This document shows, in pieces, positions 56,766 through 64,000 of a stretch of DNA of 64,000 nt. The notes under the pieces were generated by a model. The model saw only the letters and a program-made list of their open reading frames with translations. It searched no databases and had not been told where the DNA came from. Within the stretch, counting starts at the first letter, position 1, and each line of letters begins with the position of its first letter. A program made the position numbers and the translations under genes. Source of the DNA: Streptococcus minor DSM 17118. GTDB lineage: Bacteria; Bacillota; Bacilli; Lactobacillales; Streptococcaceae. Location: contig NZ_AQYB01000030.1 of NCBI RefSeq assembly GCF_000377005.1, forward strand, positions 1-64,000. The letters are read 5' to 3'.

Positions 56766-58037
56766 ATGACTGAGACATTTCACTTCGACATCGATAAAAT
56801 AGCCAATAACGCTATCACCAAAACAGACAAAACCACCGAAATCATCAAAGCCGAAGCCAATTCTGGCACTGGCCAGCTCAATTTTTTTGAAAAATTAAGC
56901 AGTGAGCAACAAGCAGCTATTCGTGCAAAAGCTCCCGCACTAGTGGATAGTTTCATCCATGATCAAAATGCCCTACTCGATTTTGGAACATCTGCTGTGG
57001 AAGAGGTCAATACGACCGTCAACCATATCTTAGCAGAACAGAAAAAACTGGAAATTCCACAAGTAGATGAGCTCTTGGCTAATGCCAATCGAGAATTGCA
57101 TGGTTTTGTGGCCAAGTACAAGGACGCAACACCTGCAGAGTTAGAGAAAAAGCCTAACTTCTTGCAGAAATTGTTCAAACAAACTGGAAATACACTACAA
57201 GAATTTTACTTTGATTCCAAAAATGTAGAACAAAAAATGGACTCTATGGCTGCTAGCGTAGTTGTACAGGAAGAAGTTTTAGCACGCAACATCGTTTCGG
57301 CTGAAATGCTGATTGAAGAAAATACAAAATCTGTAGAAAATTTGGTTGGGGTCATTGCTTTTATTGAAGCTAGTCAACAGGAAGCTGCTTCACGTGCCAA
57401 CACCATTCAGACTGAGCTGGTCCAACTCGACAGCCAGACACCTGAACATCACCGCAAATCAGAAGAGCTAGCTCGAATGACCGAGGTTATCAATACCTTG
57501 GAGCAACAACATACAGAGTATGTTAGTCGTCTTTATGTAGCCTGGGCAACTACTCCACAGATGCGCAACATGGTCAAGGTCTCCTCTGATATGCGACAAA
57601 AACTCGGCATGCTGCGCCGCAATACCATCCCAACTATGAAGCTATCCATTGCCCAACTGGGCATGTTGCAACAGTCTGTCAAGTCGGGTGTGACAGCTGA
57701 TGCCATCGTTAATGCCAACAATGCTGCCCTGCAAATGTTGGCAGAAACCAGTAAGGAGGCCATACCAGCCTTAGAGCGGACTGCTCAAAGTCCAACTGTC
57801 TCTATCCAATCTGTCACAGCCCTAGCTGAAAGTCTAGTGGCACAAAACAATGGGATCATTGCCGCTATCGAAAGTGGACGCCAACAAAGAGCCCAATTAG
57901 AGACTACTATCGTCAAATCCGCTGAAACCATCAATAACTCTATCAAGCTACGAGATCAAAAGATTATCGCAGCTCTACTGAACGAAGGACGACAAGCCCA
58001 AGCTAAAGTTGAAACTGACAGTGGAACAGACATTTAG
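56766..58037 (+). CDS. telA: TelA family toxic anion resistance protein
   Basis: 423 residues, mostly helical, without membrane segments. Family pattern: LPxLVDSF-like APALVDSFIHDQNALLDFG, then FKQTGNTLQEFYF and the C-terminal NNSIKLRDQKIIAALLNEGRQAQAKV. TelA is linked to tellurite resistance and, in some firmicutes, to resistance to cell-envelope antibiotics. The exact role here is not known. It lies 24 bases after the XpaC-like gene with AAAGGAG. Confidence 0.88.
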   Translation: MTETFHFDIDKIANNAITKTDKTTEIIKAEANSGTGQLNFFEKLSSEQQAAIRAKAPALVDSFIHDQNALLDFGTSAVEEVNTTVNHILAEQKKLEIPQVDELLANANRELHGFVAKYKDATPAELEKKPNFLQKLFKQTGNTLQEFYFDSKNVEQKMDSMAASVVVQEEVLARNIVSAEMLIEENTKSVENLVGVIAFIEASQQEAASRANTIQTELVQLDSQTPEHHRKSEELARMTEVINTLEQQHTEYVSRLYVAWATTPQMRNMVKVSSDMRQKLGMLRRNTIPTMKLSIAQLGMLQQSVKSGVTADAIVNANNAALQMLAETSKEAIPALERTAQSPTVSIQSVTALAESLVAQNNGIIAAIESGRQQRAQLETTIVKSAETINNSIKLRDQKIIAALLNEGRQAQAKVETDSGTDI

Positions 58038-58060
58038 AAAAAATCTCCCACCCTTTCACC

Positions 58061-58102
58061 AAAAGAAGGCAAGTAGTTTTAGCTTACTTGTCTTCTTTTT
58101 TG
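58061..58102 (+). terminator. Terminator after telA, overlapping the hslO promoter
   Basis: AAGAAG-CAAGTAG pairs with CTTACTTG-CTTCTT and ends in a T run (to about 58102). The hslO -10 begins a few bases later, so terminator and promoter overlap. Confidence 0.75.
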
Positions 58103-58111
58103 TGTTAAAAT
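58103..58111 (+). promoter_or_regulatory. Extended -10 promoter of hslO
   Basis: TGTTAAAAT with hexamer 58106-58111 and nine bases to the ATG. The expected transcript start near 58118 leaves a 5' leader of about three bases, too short for a ribosome binding site. Confidence 0.6.
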
Positions 58112-58120
58112 AGAGTCACT

Positions 58121-58993
58121 ATGGATAAAATTATTAAAACAATCTCAGAAAATGGCCATTTTCGGGCCTTTGTATTGGATAGTACAGAGACTATCCGAGC
58201 TGCTCAAAAAAAACATGATAGTATGGCATCATCAACTGTAGCCCTAGGGCGTGCTTTCATTGCCAATCAACTTCTAGCTGCCAATGAAAAAGGAAACACC
58301 AAAATTACCTTAAAAATCTTAGGTGAAGGTGCAACGGGCGCTATCATTAGCGTAGCCAATAATAAAGGGCAAGTGAAAGGCTATATCCAAAATCCTGATT
58401 TGGACTACAAGAAAACTGCAACTGGAGAGGTCATCGTCGGACCTCTCGTTGGACAAGGCCAGTTCTTGGTCATTACCGACTACGGTATTGGCCATCCTTA
58501 TCATTCTATGACCCCACTCATCTCCGGAGAAATCGGAGAAGACTTGGCCTACTATCTAACAGAAAGTCAGCAAACACCCTCAGCCGTTGGTCTCAATGTC
58601 CTGCTAGATGAAGCGGACAAGGTGCAAGTTGCAGGTGGATTTATGGTACAGGCCTTACCCGATGCGTCGGAAGAAGAAATTTCTCGCTTTGAAAAACGTA
58701 TCCAAGCCATGCCTGCGATCTCTAGTCTGTTAGCATCTGATTCCCATATCGAGGCGCTCTTATCTGCTATTTATGGCGAAGAATCCTATAAGATTCTCTC
58801 GGAAGAAAGGCTCAGTTTTCATTGTGACTGCTCGGAAGAACGCTTTCTAGACGCGCTGGCTAGCCTACCTACGTCAGATATTGAGGAGATGATTGCAGAG
58901 GATCAAGGTTGCGATATTACCTGTCAGTTTTGCCGTCAACACTATCATTTTACAGCCGAAAATTTGGAGGAACTCATCCGTGACAAATCTTAA
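58121..58993 (+). CDS. hslO: Redox-regulated chaperone Hsp33
   Basis: 290 residues starting [22 protein letters not shown], the typical Hsp33 start. The chaperone is switched on by disulfide formation. The C-terminal zinc site is intact: CDC (about 231-233) and CQFC (about 265-268). No Shine-Dalgarno is present and the -10 is too close for one. The downstream dihydrouridine synthase gene starts 13 bases before the hslO stop. Confidence 0.95.
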   Translation: MDKIIKTISENGHFRAFVLDSTETIRAAQKKHDSMASSTVALGRAFIANQLLAANEKGNTKITLKILGEGATGAIISVANNKGQVKGYIQNPDLDYKKTATGEVIVGPLVGQGQFLVITDYGIGHPYHSMTPLISGEIGEDLAYYLTESQQTPSAVGLNVLLDEADKVQVAGGFMVQALPDASEEEISRFEKRIQAMPAISSLLASDSHIEALLSAIYGEESYKILSEERLSFHCDCSEERFLDALASLPTSDIEEMIAEDQGCDITCQFCRQHYHFTAENLEELIRDKS

Positions 58994-59963
58994 TACCCCT
59001 TTTATGATTGGCGACATTGAAATTCCCAATCGCACCGTCCTAGCTCCCATGGCTGGTGTGACCAATTCAGCCTTTCGGACTATTGCCAAGGAAATGGGAG
59101 CTGGCCTAGTCGTGATGGAAATGATTTCCGAGAAGGGCCTACTCTATAACAATGAAAAAACTCTACACATGCTCCATATTGAGGAGAATGAATTTCCTAT
59201 GTCTATCCAACTCTTTGGGGGAGATGCCGAAGGGCTCAAACGAGCTGCTGACTTTATCCAAAACAATACCAAAGCAGACATCGTAGACATCAATATGGGC
59301 TGCCCGGTCAACAAGGTTATTAAGAACGAGGCTGGTGCTAAATGGCTCAAAGACCCTGATAAAATCTACCATATCATCAAGGAAGTGACCTCGGTTTTAG
59401 ATATTCCATTGACGGTCAAAATGCGGACCGGGTGGAACAATACAGATCTGGCCGTAGAAAATGCTCTCGCAGCAGAAAGCGGTGGAGTGGCTGCCCTAGC
59501 AATGCACGGTCGAACCCGTGAGCAAATGTATACAGGCACCGTGGATATTGAAACCTTAAAACGAGTGGCTACTAGTTTAACCAAGATTCCTTTCATCGCA
59601 AACGGCGATATCCGTAATGTCGAAGATGCCCGCCATCGTATTGAAGAAGTCGGTGCAGATGCAGTTATGGTAGGACGGACAGCTATGGGGAACCCTTATA
59701 TTTTCAACCAAATCAACCACTACCTAGCCACTGGAGAAATCCTACCGGATTTGACTTTTGCAGACAAACTCAAGGTAGCTCATGACCATTTGACTCGTCT
59801 AGCCAACCTCAAGGGTGAAGCCGTTGCAGTCCGTGAATTCCGTGGCCTTGCTCCTCACTATCTGAGAGGAACCGCTGGTGCTGCCAAGATTCGCGGAGCC
59901 GTTGCCAAGGCTGAAAGCATCGCCGAAGTCGAAGCACTTTTCGAACAAGCCTTGAAGAGATAA
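58980..59963 (+). CDS. dus: tRNA-dihydrouridine synthase (DusB-type)
   Basis: 327 residues from the GTG at 58980 inside the end of hslO, with GGAGG nine bases upstream. The following [26 protein letters not shown] is the FMN-binding N-terminus, and NMGCPVNKV holds the catalytic Cys. [11 protein letters not shown] and [10 protein letters not shown] continue the barrel. The short overlap indicates translational coupling to hslO, a pairing common in streptococci and lactococci. Confidence 0.95.
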   Translation: MTNLNTPFMIGDIEIPNRTVLAPMAGVTNSAFRTIAKEMGAGLVVMEMISEKGLLYNNEKTLHMLHIEENEFPMSIQLFGGDAEGLKRAADFIQNNTKADIVDINMGCPVNKVIKNEAGAKWLKDPDKIYHIIKEVTSVLDIPLTVKMRTGWNNTDLAVENALAAESGGVAALAMHGRTREQMYTGTVDIETLKRVATSLTKIPFIANGDIRNVEDARHRIEEVGADAVMVGRTAMGNPYIFNQINHYLATGEILPDLTFADKLKVAHDHLTRLANLKGEAVAVREFRGLAPHYLRGTAGAAKIRGAVAKAESIAEVEALFEQALKR

Positions 59964-59968
59964 AAAAT

Positions 59969-59996
59969 GAAAGAGCCTGAAAATCAGGCTCTTTTG
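59969..59996 (+). terminator. Terminator after the hslO-dus operon
   Basis: AAGAGCCTGA and TCAGGCTCTT form a perfect stem with a short AAA loop and TTTTG after it, seven bases past the stop. Confidence 0.85.
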
Positions 59997-60151
59997 ATGT
60001 TGTTATCCACTATCTCCCCAACTGTTAAAACCTGTGAGAAGTAAATAAAACGAGCTGTGGCATATCCCACTTTAACTCAATAGCAAGACACGAAGACTTG
60101 TCAGGAAGCTCTTTTTTGATTCTTGAGAGCTTTCAGGCTTCGAGTGTCTGA

Positions 60152-60358
60152 TTATTTGTCCTTATCTAAGGATTTTTTTACTCCATCAACAAGGCCTTCG
60201 ACACCATCTTTCACATCTTGCACGACTTCCTTCGCCTTACCAGCCAATTTTTCTGTCATGCCTTCTATTTCTGTCTTCTTATCTCCTGTCAACTTGCCAA
60301 AACCTTCTTTGACAGAACCTTTTACCTGTTCCAACTTTGCATCAAACTTTTCTGACAT
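60152..60358 (-). CDS. CsbD family stress protein
   Basis: 68 residues, highly charged and helical: MSEKFDAKLEQVKGSVKEGF, GKLTGDKKTEIEG, KAKEVVQDVKDGVEGLVDG. The pattern matches CsbD-like general stress proteins, which are intrinsically flexible and of unknown mechanism. Streptococci lack SigB, so control must be different; a cre-like palindrome sits on its promoter. RBS AGGAGGA. Confidence 0.85.
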   Translation of the reverse strand: MSEKFDAKLEQVKGSVKEGFGKLTGDKKTEIEGMTEKLAGKAKEVVQDVKDGVEGLVDGVKKSLDKDK

Positions 60359-60388
60359 AAATATGTCCTCCTTTTTAGTTGATACTTT

Positions 60389-60417
60389 ATTATATCATTT
60401 TTTGAAATCGTTTTCAA
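60389..60417 (-). promoter_or_regulatory. csbD promoter with a cre-like palindrome over the -35
   Basis: TTGAAA (60412-60417), 17-base spacer, TATAAT (60389-60394) on the minus strand. TGAAAACGATTTCA (60403-60416) differs from the cre consensus TGWAARCGYTWNCW at one position and is nearly palindromic. Binding by CcpA or a relative would cover the -35 and spacer. Confidence 0.6.
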
Positions 60418-60464
60418 ACCCTTTGCTTTCTTTTCAAAAAGAAGCCAGATGACTCTAACTTCTT

Positions 60465-60983
60465 TTAAATCCTTTTCAATAAGATATGGTCTGTATCGGC
60501 CTGATTCCCCGTCCAATACACATGTTCCCCAACGCGCACAAAGCCATGACCCTTATAAAATGCCTGAGCTGCATCATTGTGCTCCCAAACACCCAGCCAA
60601 ACCGAATCATAGCCAGACTCCTTGGCATATTGCATAGCAAAATCCATCAGGACAGTACCAAAGCCTTGGCGTTTCTCACTGGGGCGCACATAGATACGTT
60701 GAATTTCCAGTGTGTTCTCTGCAACACCCTGCTCCGTCTGAGCTTGTCCTACATTGAGTTTGAGATAGCCTACTAGACGATTGTCCTGATAGAGGAAGAA
60801 AAAGTCTGATTCTGGATTATTCAGCTCCTGGCTCAGAGTTTCGATGCTATAGGCCTCTCTAAGAAAGTCCTCCATATCCTGAGGATTGACGATAGACTCC
60901 TTAAAGGTATCATAGTAAGTCTCGCAACTAATTTCCCGCAAAGCTTCAACACTTTCCAGGCCTATTTTGACAATTTGTGTCAC
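60465..60983 (-). CDS. GNAT family acetyltransferase, PaiA/YobR-like
   Basis: 172 residues with the GNAT core IQRIYVRPSEKRQGFGTVLMDFAM (acetyl-CoA loop KRQGFG) and VWLGVWEHNDAAQAFYKGHGFVRVGEHVYWTGNQADTDHILLK. The WEHNDxAxxFYxxxGF plus GNQADTD pattern resembles PaiA-type polyamine acetyltransferases, so polyamine acetylation is a guess. It overlaps the clpC end by four bases (ATGA), so it is the last gene of the ctsR-clpC operon. Confidence 0.8.
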   Translation of the reverse strand: MTQIVKIGLESVEALREISCETYYDTFKESIVNPQDMEDFLREAYSIETLSQELNNPESDFFFLYQDNRLVGYLKLNVGQAQTEQGVAENTLEIQRIYVRPSEKRQGFGTVLMDFAMQYAKESGYDSVWLGVWEHNDAAQAFYKGHGFVRVGEHVYWTGNQADTDHILLKRI

Positions 60984-63433
60984 TTCACACCTCCAACATC
61001 AAATTTCAGTTGTCCAGCAGATACACCGACTTTCAGATAGTCGCCAGCCTTGATTTCTTCACGCAGAAGCATCTCAGCCAAACGATCTTCGACCTTAGTT
61101 TGAATCAGCCTACGAAGCGGACGTGCCCCCATGTCCGGGTCATAGCCTTCCTTGGCTAAGAGTTTCAGAGCAGCTGGCTGGAACTTGAGGACAATGCCTT
61201 TTTCAGCTGTAATGGCTACCAGTGGCTTAATCATAACCTTGACAACTTCCTGCATATCTTGATCTGACAAACTATGGAAAACAACCTTCTCATCAATTCG
61301 ATTGATGAACTCGGGACGGTAGGATTTCTTTAGTTCCTCGAAAATCCGTTTTTCTACATGTTCCTGGCTACGAGATAAGTCCAAGGCTCCAAACCCAACA
61401 GTCTTATCATCCCGAAGAGCAGTCGCTCCTAAGTTAGAAGTCATGATGATGAGGGTATTGGAAAAGTCAATTTTCCGACCCTTACTATCCGTTAAGGTTC
61501 CATCATCCAAAACCTGTAGGAGAACATTAAATATATCTGGATGAGCCTTTTCGACTTCATCAAAGAGGAGGACAGAATAGGGTTTGTTGCGAACCTTCTC
61601 TGTCAGTTCTCCCCCCTCCTCGTAGCCTACATAGCCAGGGGGAGCACCATTGAGTCGGCTAGCTGCAAATTTTTCCATATATTCGGACATGTCAAAGCGA
61701 ATCAGGGCAGACTCGTCATCAAAGAGAACTTCGGCCAAAGCCTTAGCCAACTCGGTCTTCCCAACGCCAGTAGGTCCTAGAAACATAAAGGAACCAATTG
61801 GACGTTTGCCAGTTCGAATGCCCGATTGATTACGACGAATAGCCCGACTGACTGCCGAAATCGCCTGCTCTTGACCTATCACTCGTTTGTGCAATTCTGC
61901 TTCCAAGTTTAGGTACTTCTTGGCATCTGACTTGGTCAGCTTGGTCACAGGAATCCCAGATAAGCGACTAAGTGTTTCTAAAATCGCATCCGCCGTCACA
62001 GTTATACCATAATCAGGTGCTTGTTCTTGACTATCTTCCATCTGGCGCAGAAGCTGACCTACTTTTTTGTATTGCCCTTTGAGAAGAGCTTGCTCAAGAC
62101 TATCATCTTCATTTTCTGAGACTCTCTTGGATGCATTTTGCACGGTCGCACTGGCTTCATCTAACAAATCAATCGCCGAATCTGGCAAGTTTTTACTAGT
62201 CAGATAGCGTTTGGCATAAGTCACTGCTGTCACAATAGCTTCGTCAGAAATCGCCACTCGATGGTGCTGTTCATAGGTACTTTTCAACCCTTGAAGAATG
62301 GCGATAGAGTGCTCCACACTCGGCTCTTCGATAGTCACCTTAGCAAAACGGCGTACCAAGGCAGCATCTTTTTCGATATGCTTTTGGTATTCTTCCTGAG
62401 TCGTTGCACCAACCATATGAAGAGTCCCACGAGACAGGGCAGGCTTCAAGATATTCGCTGCATCTAAGGTTGAATCAATACCTGAACCAGATCCCATGAT
62501 AGTGTGTAGTTCATCAATAAAGAGAATGACCTTGCCATCTTCTTCAATATCATTGATGATATTATTCATTCGCTCCTCGAAATCTCCACGAAAACGTGTT
62601 CCTGCTACCACACTCATCAAATCCAATTCTAGCACTCTCATGCCTGCTAGACTAGCGGGTACCTGACCAGCAGCAACCCTCTGGGCTAGCCCTAGAGCTA
62701 GAGCTGTTTTGCCAACACCAGCATCCCCAACCAGAACAGGATTATTCTTACTCTTACGTGAAAGAATCTGAATCATACGGGAAATTTCTTCCTCACGACC
62801 GATAACTGGCTCCAATAAACCAGCTTTAGCTTGGGCTGTCAAATCTCTTGAATAATCCTCTAAACCACCGCTCTGTGGCTGAGGCATGCCCCCCATCATA
62901 CTAGCCATTGACGGACTTTTACTTCCATTACCCTTGAGTAGATTGCGGATAGCCTTGAGTTCTTCCTTAGTGAAACCGGCCTTAAGCTCTAAACTTTTTC
63001 GGATATCAACATAGCGTAAACTTTCCTCAGAACCATTCAAACGAAAACCAGCCTTATCCAAGATATGGGCTGCAACAGAACGACGGTCCAAAAGCATAGC
63101 TAGAAAAACATGCTCTGTCCCCAAAGCCTTAGCCTTTGTGATGTTGGCAATTTTCTCTGCCAATTCTTCCACTTCTACCAATCGTTTGGAGGCTGGTAAT
63201 ATAGTCGTCAGCTCAATCTCCTCACGGTATTCCCTTTCAGTCACAACAAAAGTCGCCTGTTCATACTCATCAATGTCTACTGGAAACTCAGCAAGAGCTG
63301 AACCAGCTACCGTATCATGATTGATGACAAAAGAAAGCAGGACATGCCAACTTTCCAAATAGGGACAATCATAACGCTGAGCAATCAGCTGGGCATCCTC
63401 AAATACCCGCCTTAATCCACTCGAAAATTCCAT
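60980..63433 (-). CDS. clpC: AAA+ unfoldase ClpC
   Basis: 817 residues. Partner of the ClpP protease and, in some species, McsB or MecA adaptors. It has a Clp-N repeat domain (about 1-140), AAA-1 with Walker A GDAGVGKTAL and AAA-2 with GPTGVGKTEL. The C-terminal D2-small domain is complete. There is no N-terminal zinc finger as in ClpX. It lies directly after ctsR. Confidence 0.96.
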   Translation of the reverse strand: MEFSSGLRRVFEDAQLIAQRYDCPYLESWHVLLSFVINHDTVAGSALAEFPVDIDEYEQATFVVTEREYREEIELTTILPASKRLVEVEELAEKIANITKAKALGTEHVFLAMLLDRRSVAAHILDKAGFRLNGSEESLRYVDIRKSLELKAGFTKEELKAIRNLLKGNGSKSPSMASMMGGMPQPQSGGLEDYSRDLTAQAKAGLLEPVIGREEEISRMIQILSRKSKNNPVLVGDAGVGKTALALGLAQRVAAGQVPASLAGMRVLELDLMSVVAGTRFRGDFEERMNNIINDIEEDGKVILFIDELHTIMGSGSGIDSTLDAANILKPALSRGTLHMVGATTQEEYQKHIEKDAALVRRFAKVTIEEPSVEHSIAILQGLKSTYEQHHRVAISDEAIVTAVTYAKRYLTSKNLPDSAIDLLDEASATVQNASKRVSENEDDSLEQALLKGQYKKVGQLLRQMEDSQEQAPDYGITVTADAILETLSRLSGIPVTKLTKSDAKKYLNLEAELHKRVIGQEQAISAVSRAIRRNQSGIRTGKRPIGSFMFLGPTGVGKTELAKALAEVLFDDESALIRFDMSEYMEKFAASRLNGAPPGYVGYEEGGELTEKVRNKPYSVLLFDEVEKAHPDIFNVLLQVLDDGTLTDSKGRKIDFSNTLIIMTSNLGATALRDDKTVGFGALDLSRSQEHVEKRIFEELKKSYRPEFINRIDEKVVFHSLSDQDMQEVVKVMIKPLVAITAEKGIVLKFQPAALKLLAKEGYDPDMGARPLRRLIQTKVEDRLAEMLLREEIKAGDYLKVGVSAGQLKFDVGGVK

Positions 63434-63434
63434 T

Positions 63435-63893
63435 CTAATCCTCTTTCCTGTCCAATCTTCTCAAAATCTGTCTCATCATCCGAGCCCGAATCCTACTGGC
63501 TTCCGCTCCCAAAATCTCATCTGTTCCCATAGCAAGAGTCAGATTTCCCTCTCTTTCCGTCATCAAATCCTCATCAAACAAGAGCTGTAAAATATCCGAA
63601 TAAACGACCCAAGACAGGTCTTCTCCCATATTTTTCAACAAGTCGTGAATCAGCTCATGCTTATCTGAGAAAGTAATCCGGCCGATGCGAATATAACCAC
63701 CGCCACCACGCTTACTCTCCACAATATAGCCGCGACTGGCAGTGAAACGGGTCTTGATGACATAGTTAATCTGGCTTGGAACAACTTCAAAACGGCTGGC
63801 TAACTCACTACGCTTGAGCTCGGCTACGCTAACCCTTTCCAAGATGGATTTGATGTGTTCTTCAATATAATCGGATGTATTTTTCATAACCAT
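63435..63893 (-). CDS. ctsR: CtsR repressor of class III heat-shock genes
   Basis: 152 residues starting MVMKNTSDYIEEHIK, with the winged helix VSVAELKRSELASRFEVVPSQINYVI and the glycine-rich KRGGGGYIRIGRI wing typical of CtsR. It represses clp genes and is inactivated at high temperature. The start has AAAGGG. clpC starts two bases after its stop, and a CtsR box covers its own promoter, so it is autoregulated. Confidence 0.96.
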   Translation of the reverse strand: MVMKNTSDYIEEHIKSILERVSVAELKRSELASRFEVVPSQINYVIKTRFTASRGYIVESKRGGGGYIRIGRITFSDKHELIHDLLKNMGEDLSWVVYSDILQLLFDEDLMTEREGNLTLAMGTDEILGAEASRIRARMMRQILRRLDRKED

Positions 63894-63910
63894 ATAATCA
63901 TCCCTTTCTT

Positions 63911-63956
63911 ACTGACTATTATTGACTATTATAGCATTCTAAACCCAGCTTTTCAA
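63911..63956 (-). promoter_or_regulatory. ctsR-clpC promoter with CtsR operator
   Basis: TTGAAA (63951-63956), 17-base spacer and extended TGCTATAAT (hexamer 63928-63933) on the minus strand. The heptads AGTCAAT (63921-63927) and AGTCAGT (63911-63917), three bases apart, match the CtsR direct-repeat consensus RGTCAAA-N3-RGTCAAA closely and lie just downstream of the -10. Confidence 0.85.
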
Positions 63957-64000
63957 GAAATTGCCATTCTAAGATGCAAGTACCCGTAGCAAATTCTTGC

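Overview
The window looks like a chromosomal segment of a low-GC Gram-positive coccus, most likely Streptococcus of the S. suis type (inference). Supporting signs are PolC-type DNA polymerase III, the fused glutathione enzyme GshF, a ctsR-clpC operon, the uppS-cdsA-rseP-proS block, the conserved run pnp-cysE-cysS-mrnC-rlmB-rae1-degV-rplM-rpsI, extended -10 (TGnTATAAT) promoters and AGGAGG-type ribosome binding sites. No rRNA, tRNA or CRISPR array was seen.

Region 1 (1-9330) is accessory DNA. A type I restriction-modification operon (hsdR-hsdM-hsdS, hsdS cut by the window edge) is followed by a small integrative element downstream of the 3' end of rpsI. The element has a tyrosine integrase, a cI-like repressor, a three-operator divergent promoter region, a DUF771-like DNA-binding protein, a phage-type replisome organizer, a small unknown protein and two tandem MobC-like relaxosome proteins. 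No relaxase gene was found. This layout suggests an element mobilised in trans by another element's relaxase.

Region 2 (9330-22085) is mostly core and on the minus strand. rpsI and rplM have a structured L13-type leader. degV, rae1 and rlmB follow, then cysS, mrnC, a nucleoside phosphorylase, cysE and pnp. A cassette is inserted between rlmB and mrnC: a plus-strand aromatic acid exporter-like gene, and a DUF2268 metalloprotease plus MerR/TipAS regulator operon with a textbook 19-bp-spacer MerR promoter.

Region 3 (22200-44210) carries small metabolic and transport genes: two acyltransferases, a ClbS-like protein, a formate/nitrite channel, FetAB, rpsO with a pseudoknot leader, a uracil permease with a PyrR-type attenuator, rsuA, an MFS exporter opposite a Crp/Fnr regulator, def, pepS, polC, proS, rseP, cdsA, uppS and yajC. 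The proS leader holds a small inverted-repeat insertion that may extend the protein N-terminus in frame.

Region 4 (44600-51400) is an accessory cell-envelope cluster: two lipoproteins, an AIM24 protein, a cysteine-rich Zn-binding protein, and a two-gene operon of an orphan sugar-type binding lipoprotein and a membrane-spanning Cache-LuxR regulator. A perfect CcpA (cre) site overlaps the promoter of that operon. This pair is the best candidate in the window for an undescribed sensing system.

Region 5 (51500-64000) is core and stress related: purA, gshF, a decayed gene, an XpaC/TelA operon, hslO-dus, csbD with a cre-like promoter, and ctsR-clpC with a co-transcribed acetyltransferase under a clear CtsR operator. 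rsuA, rlmB and hslO appear to be transcribed as leaderless or nearly leaderless mRNAs.
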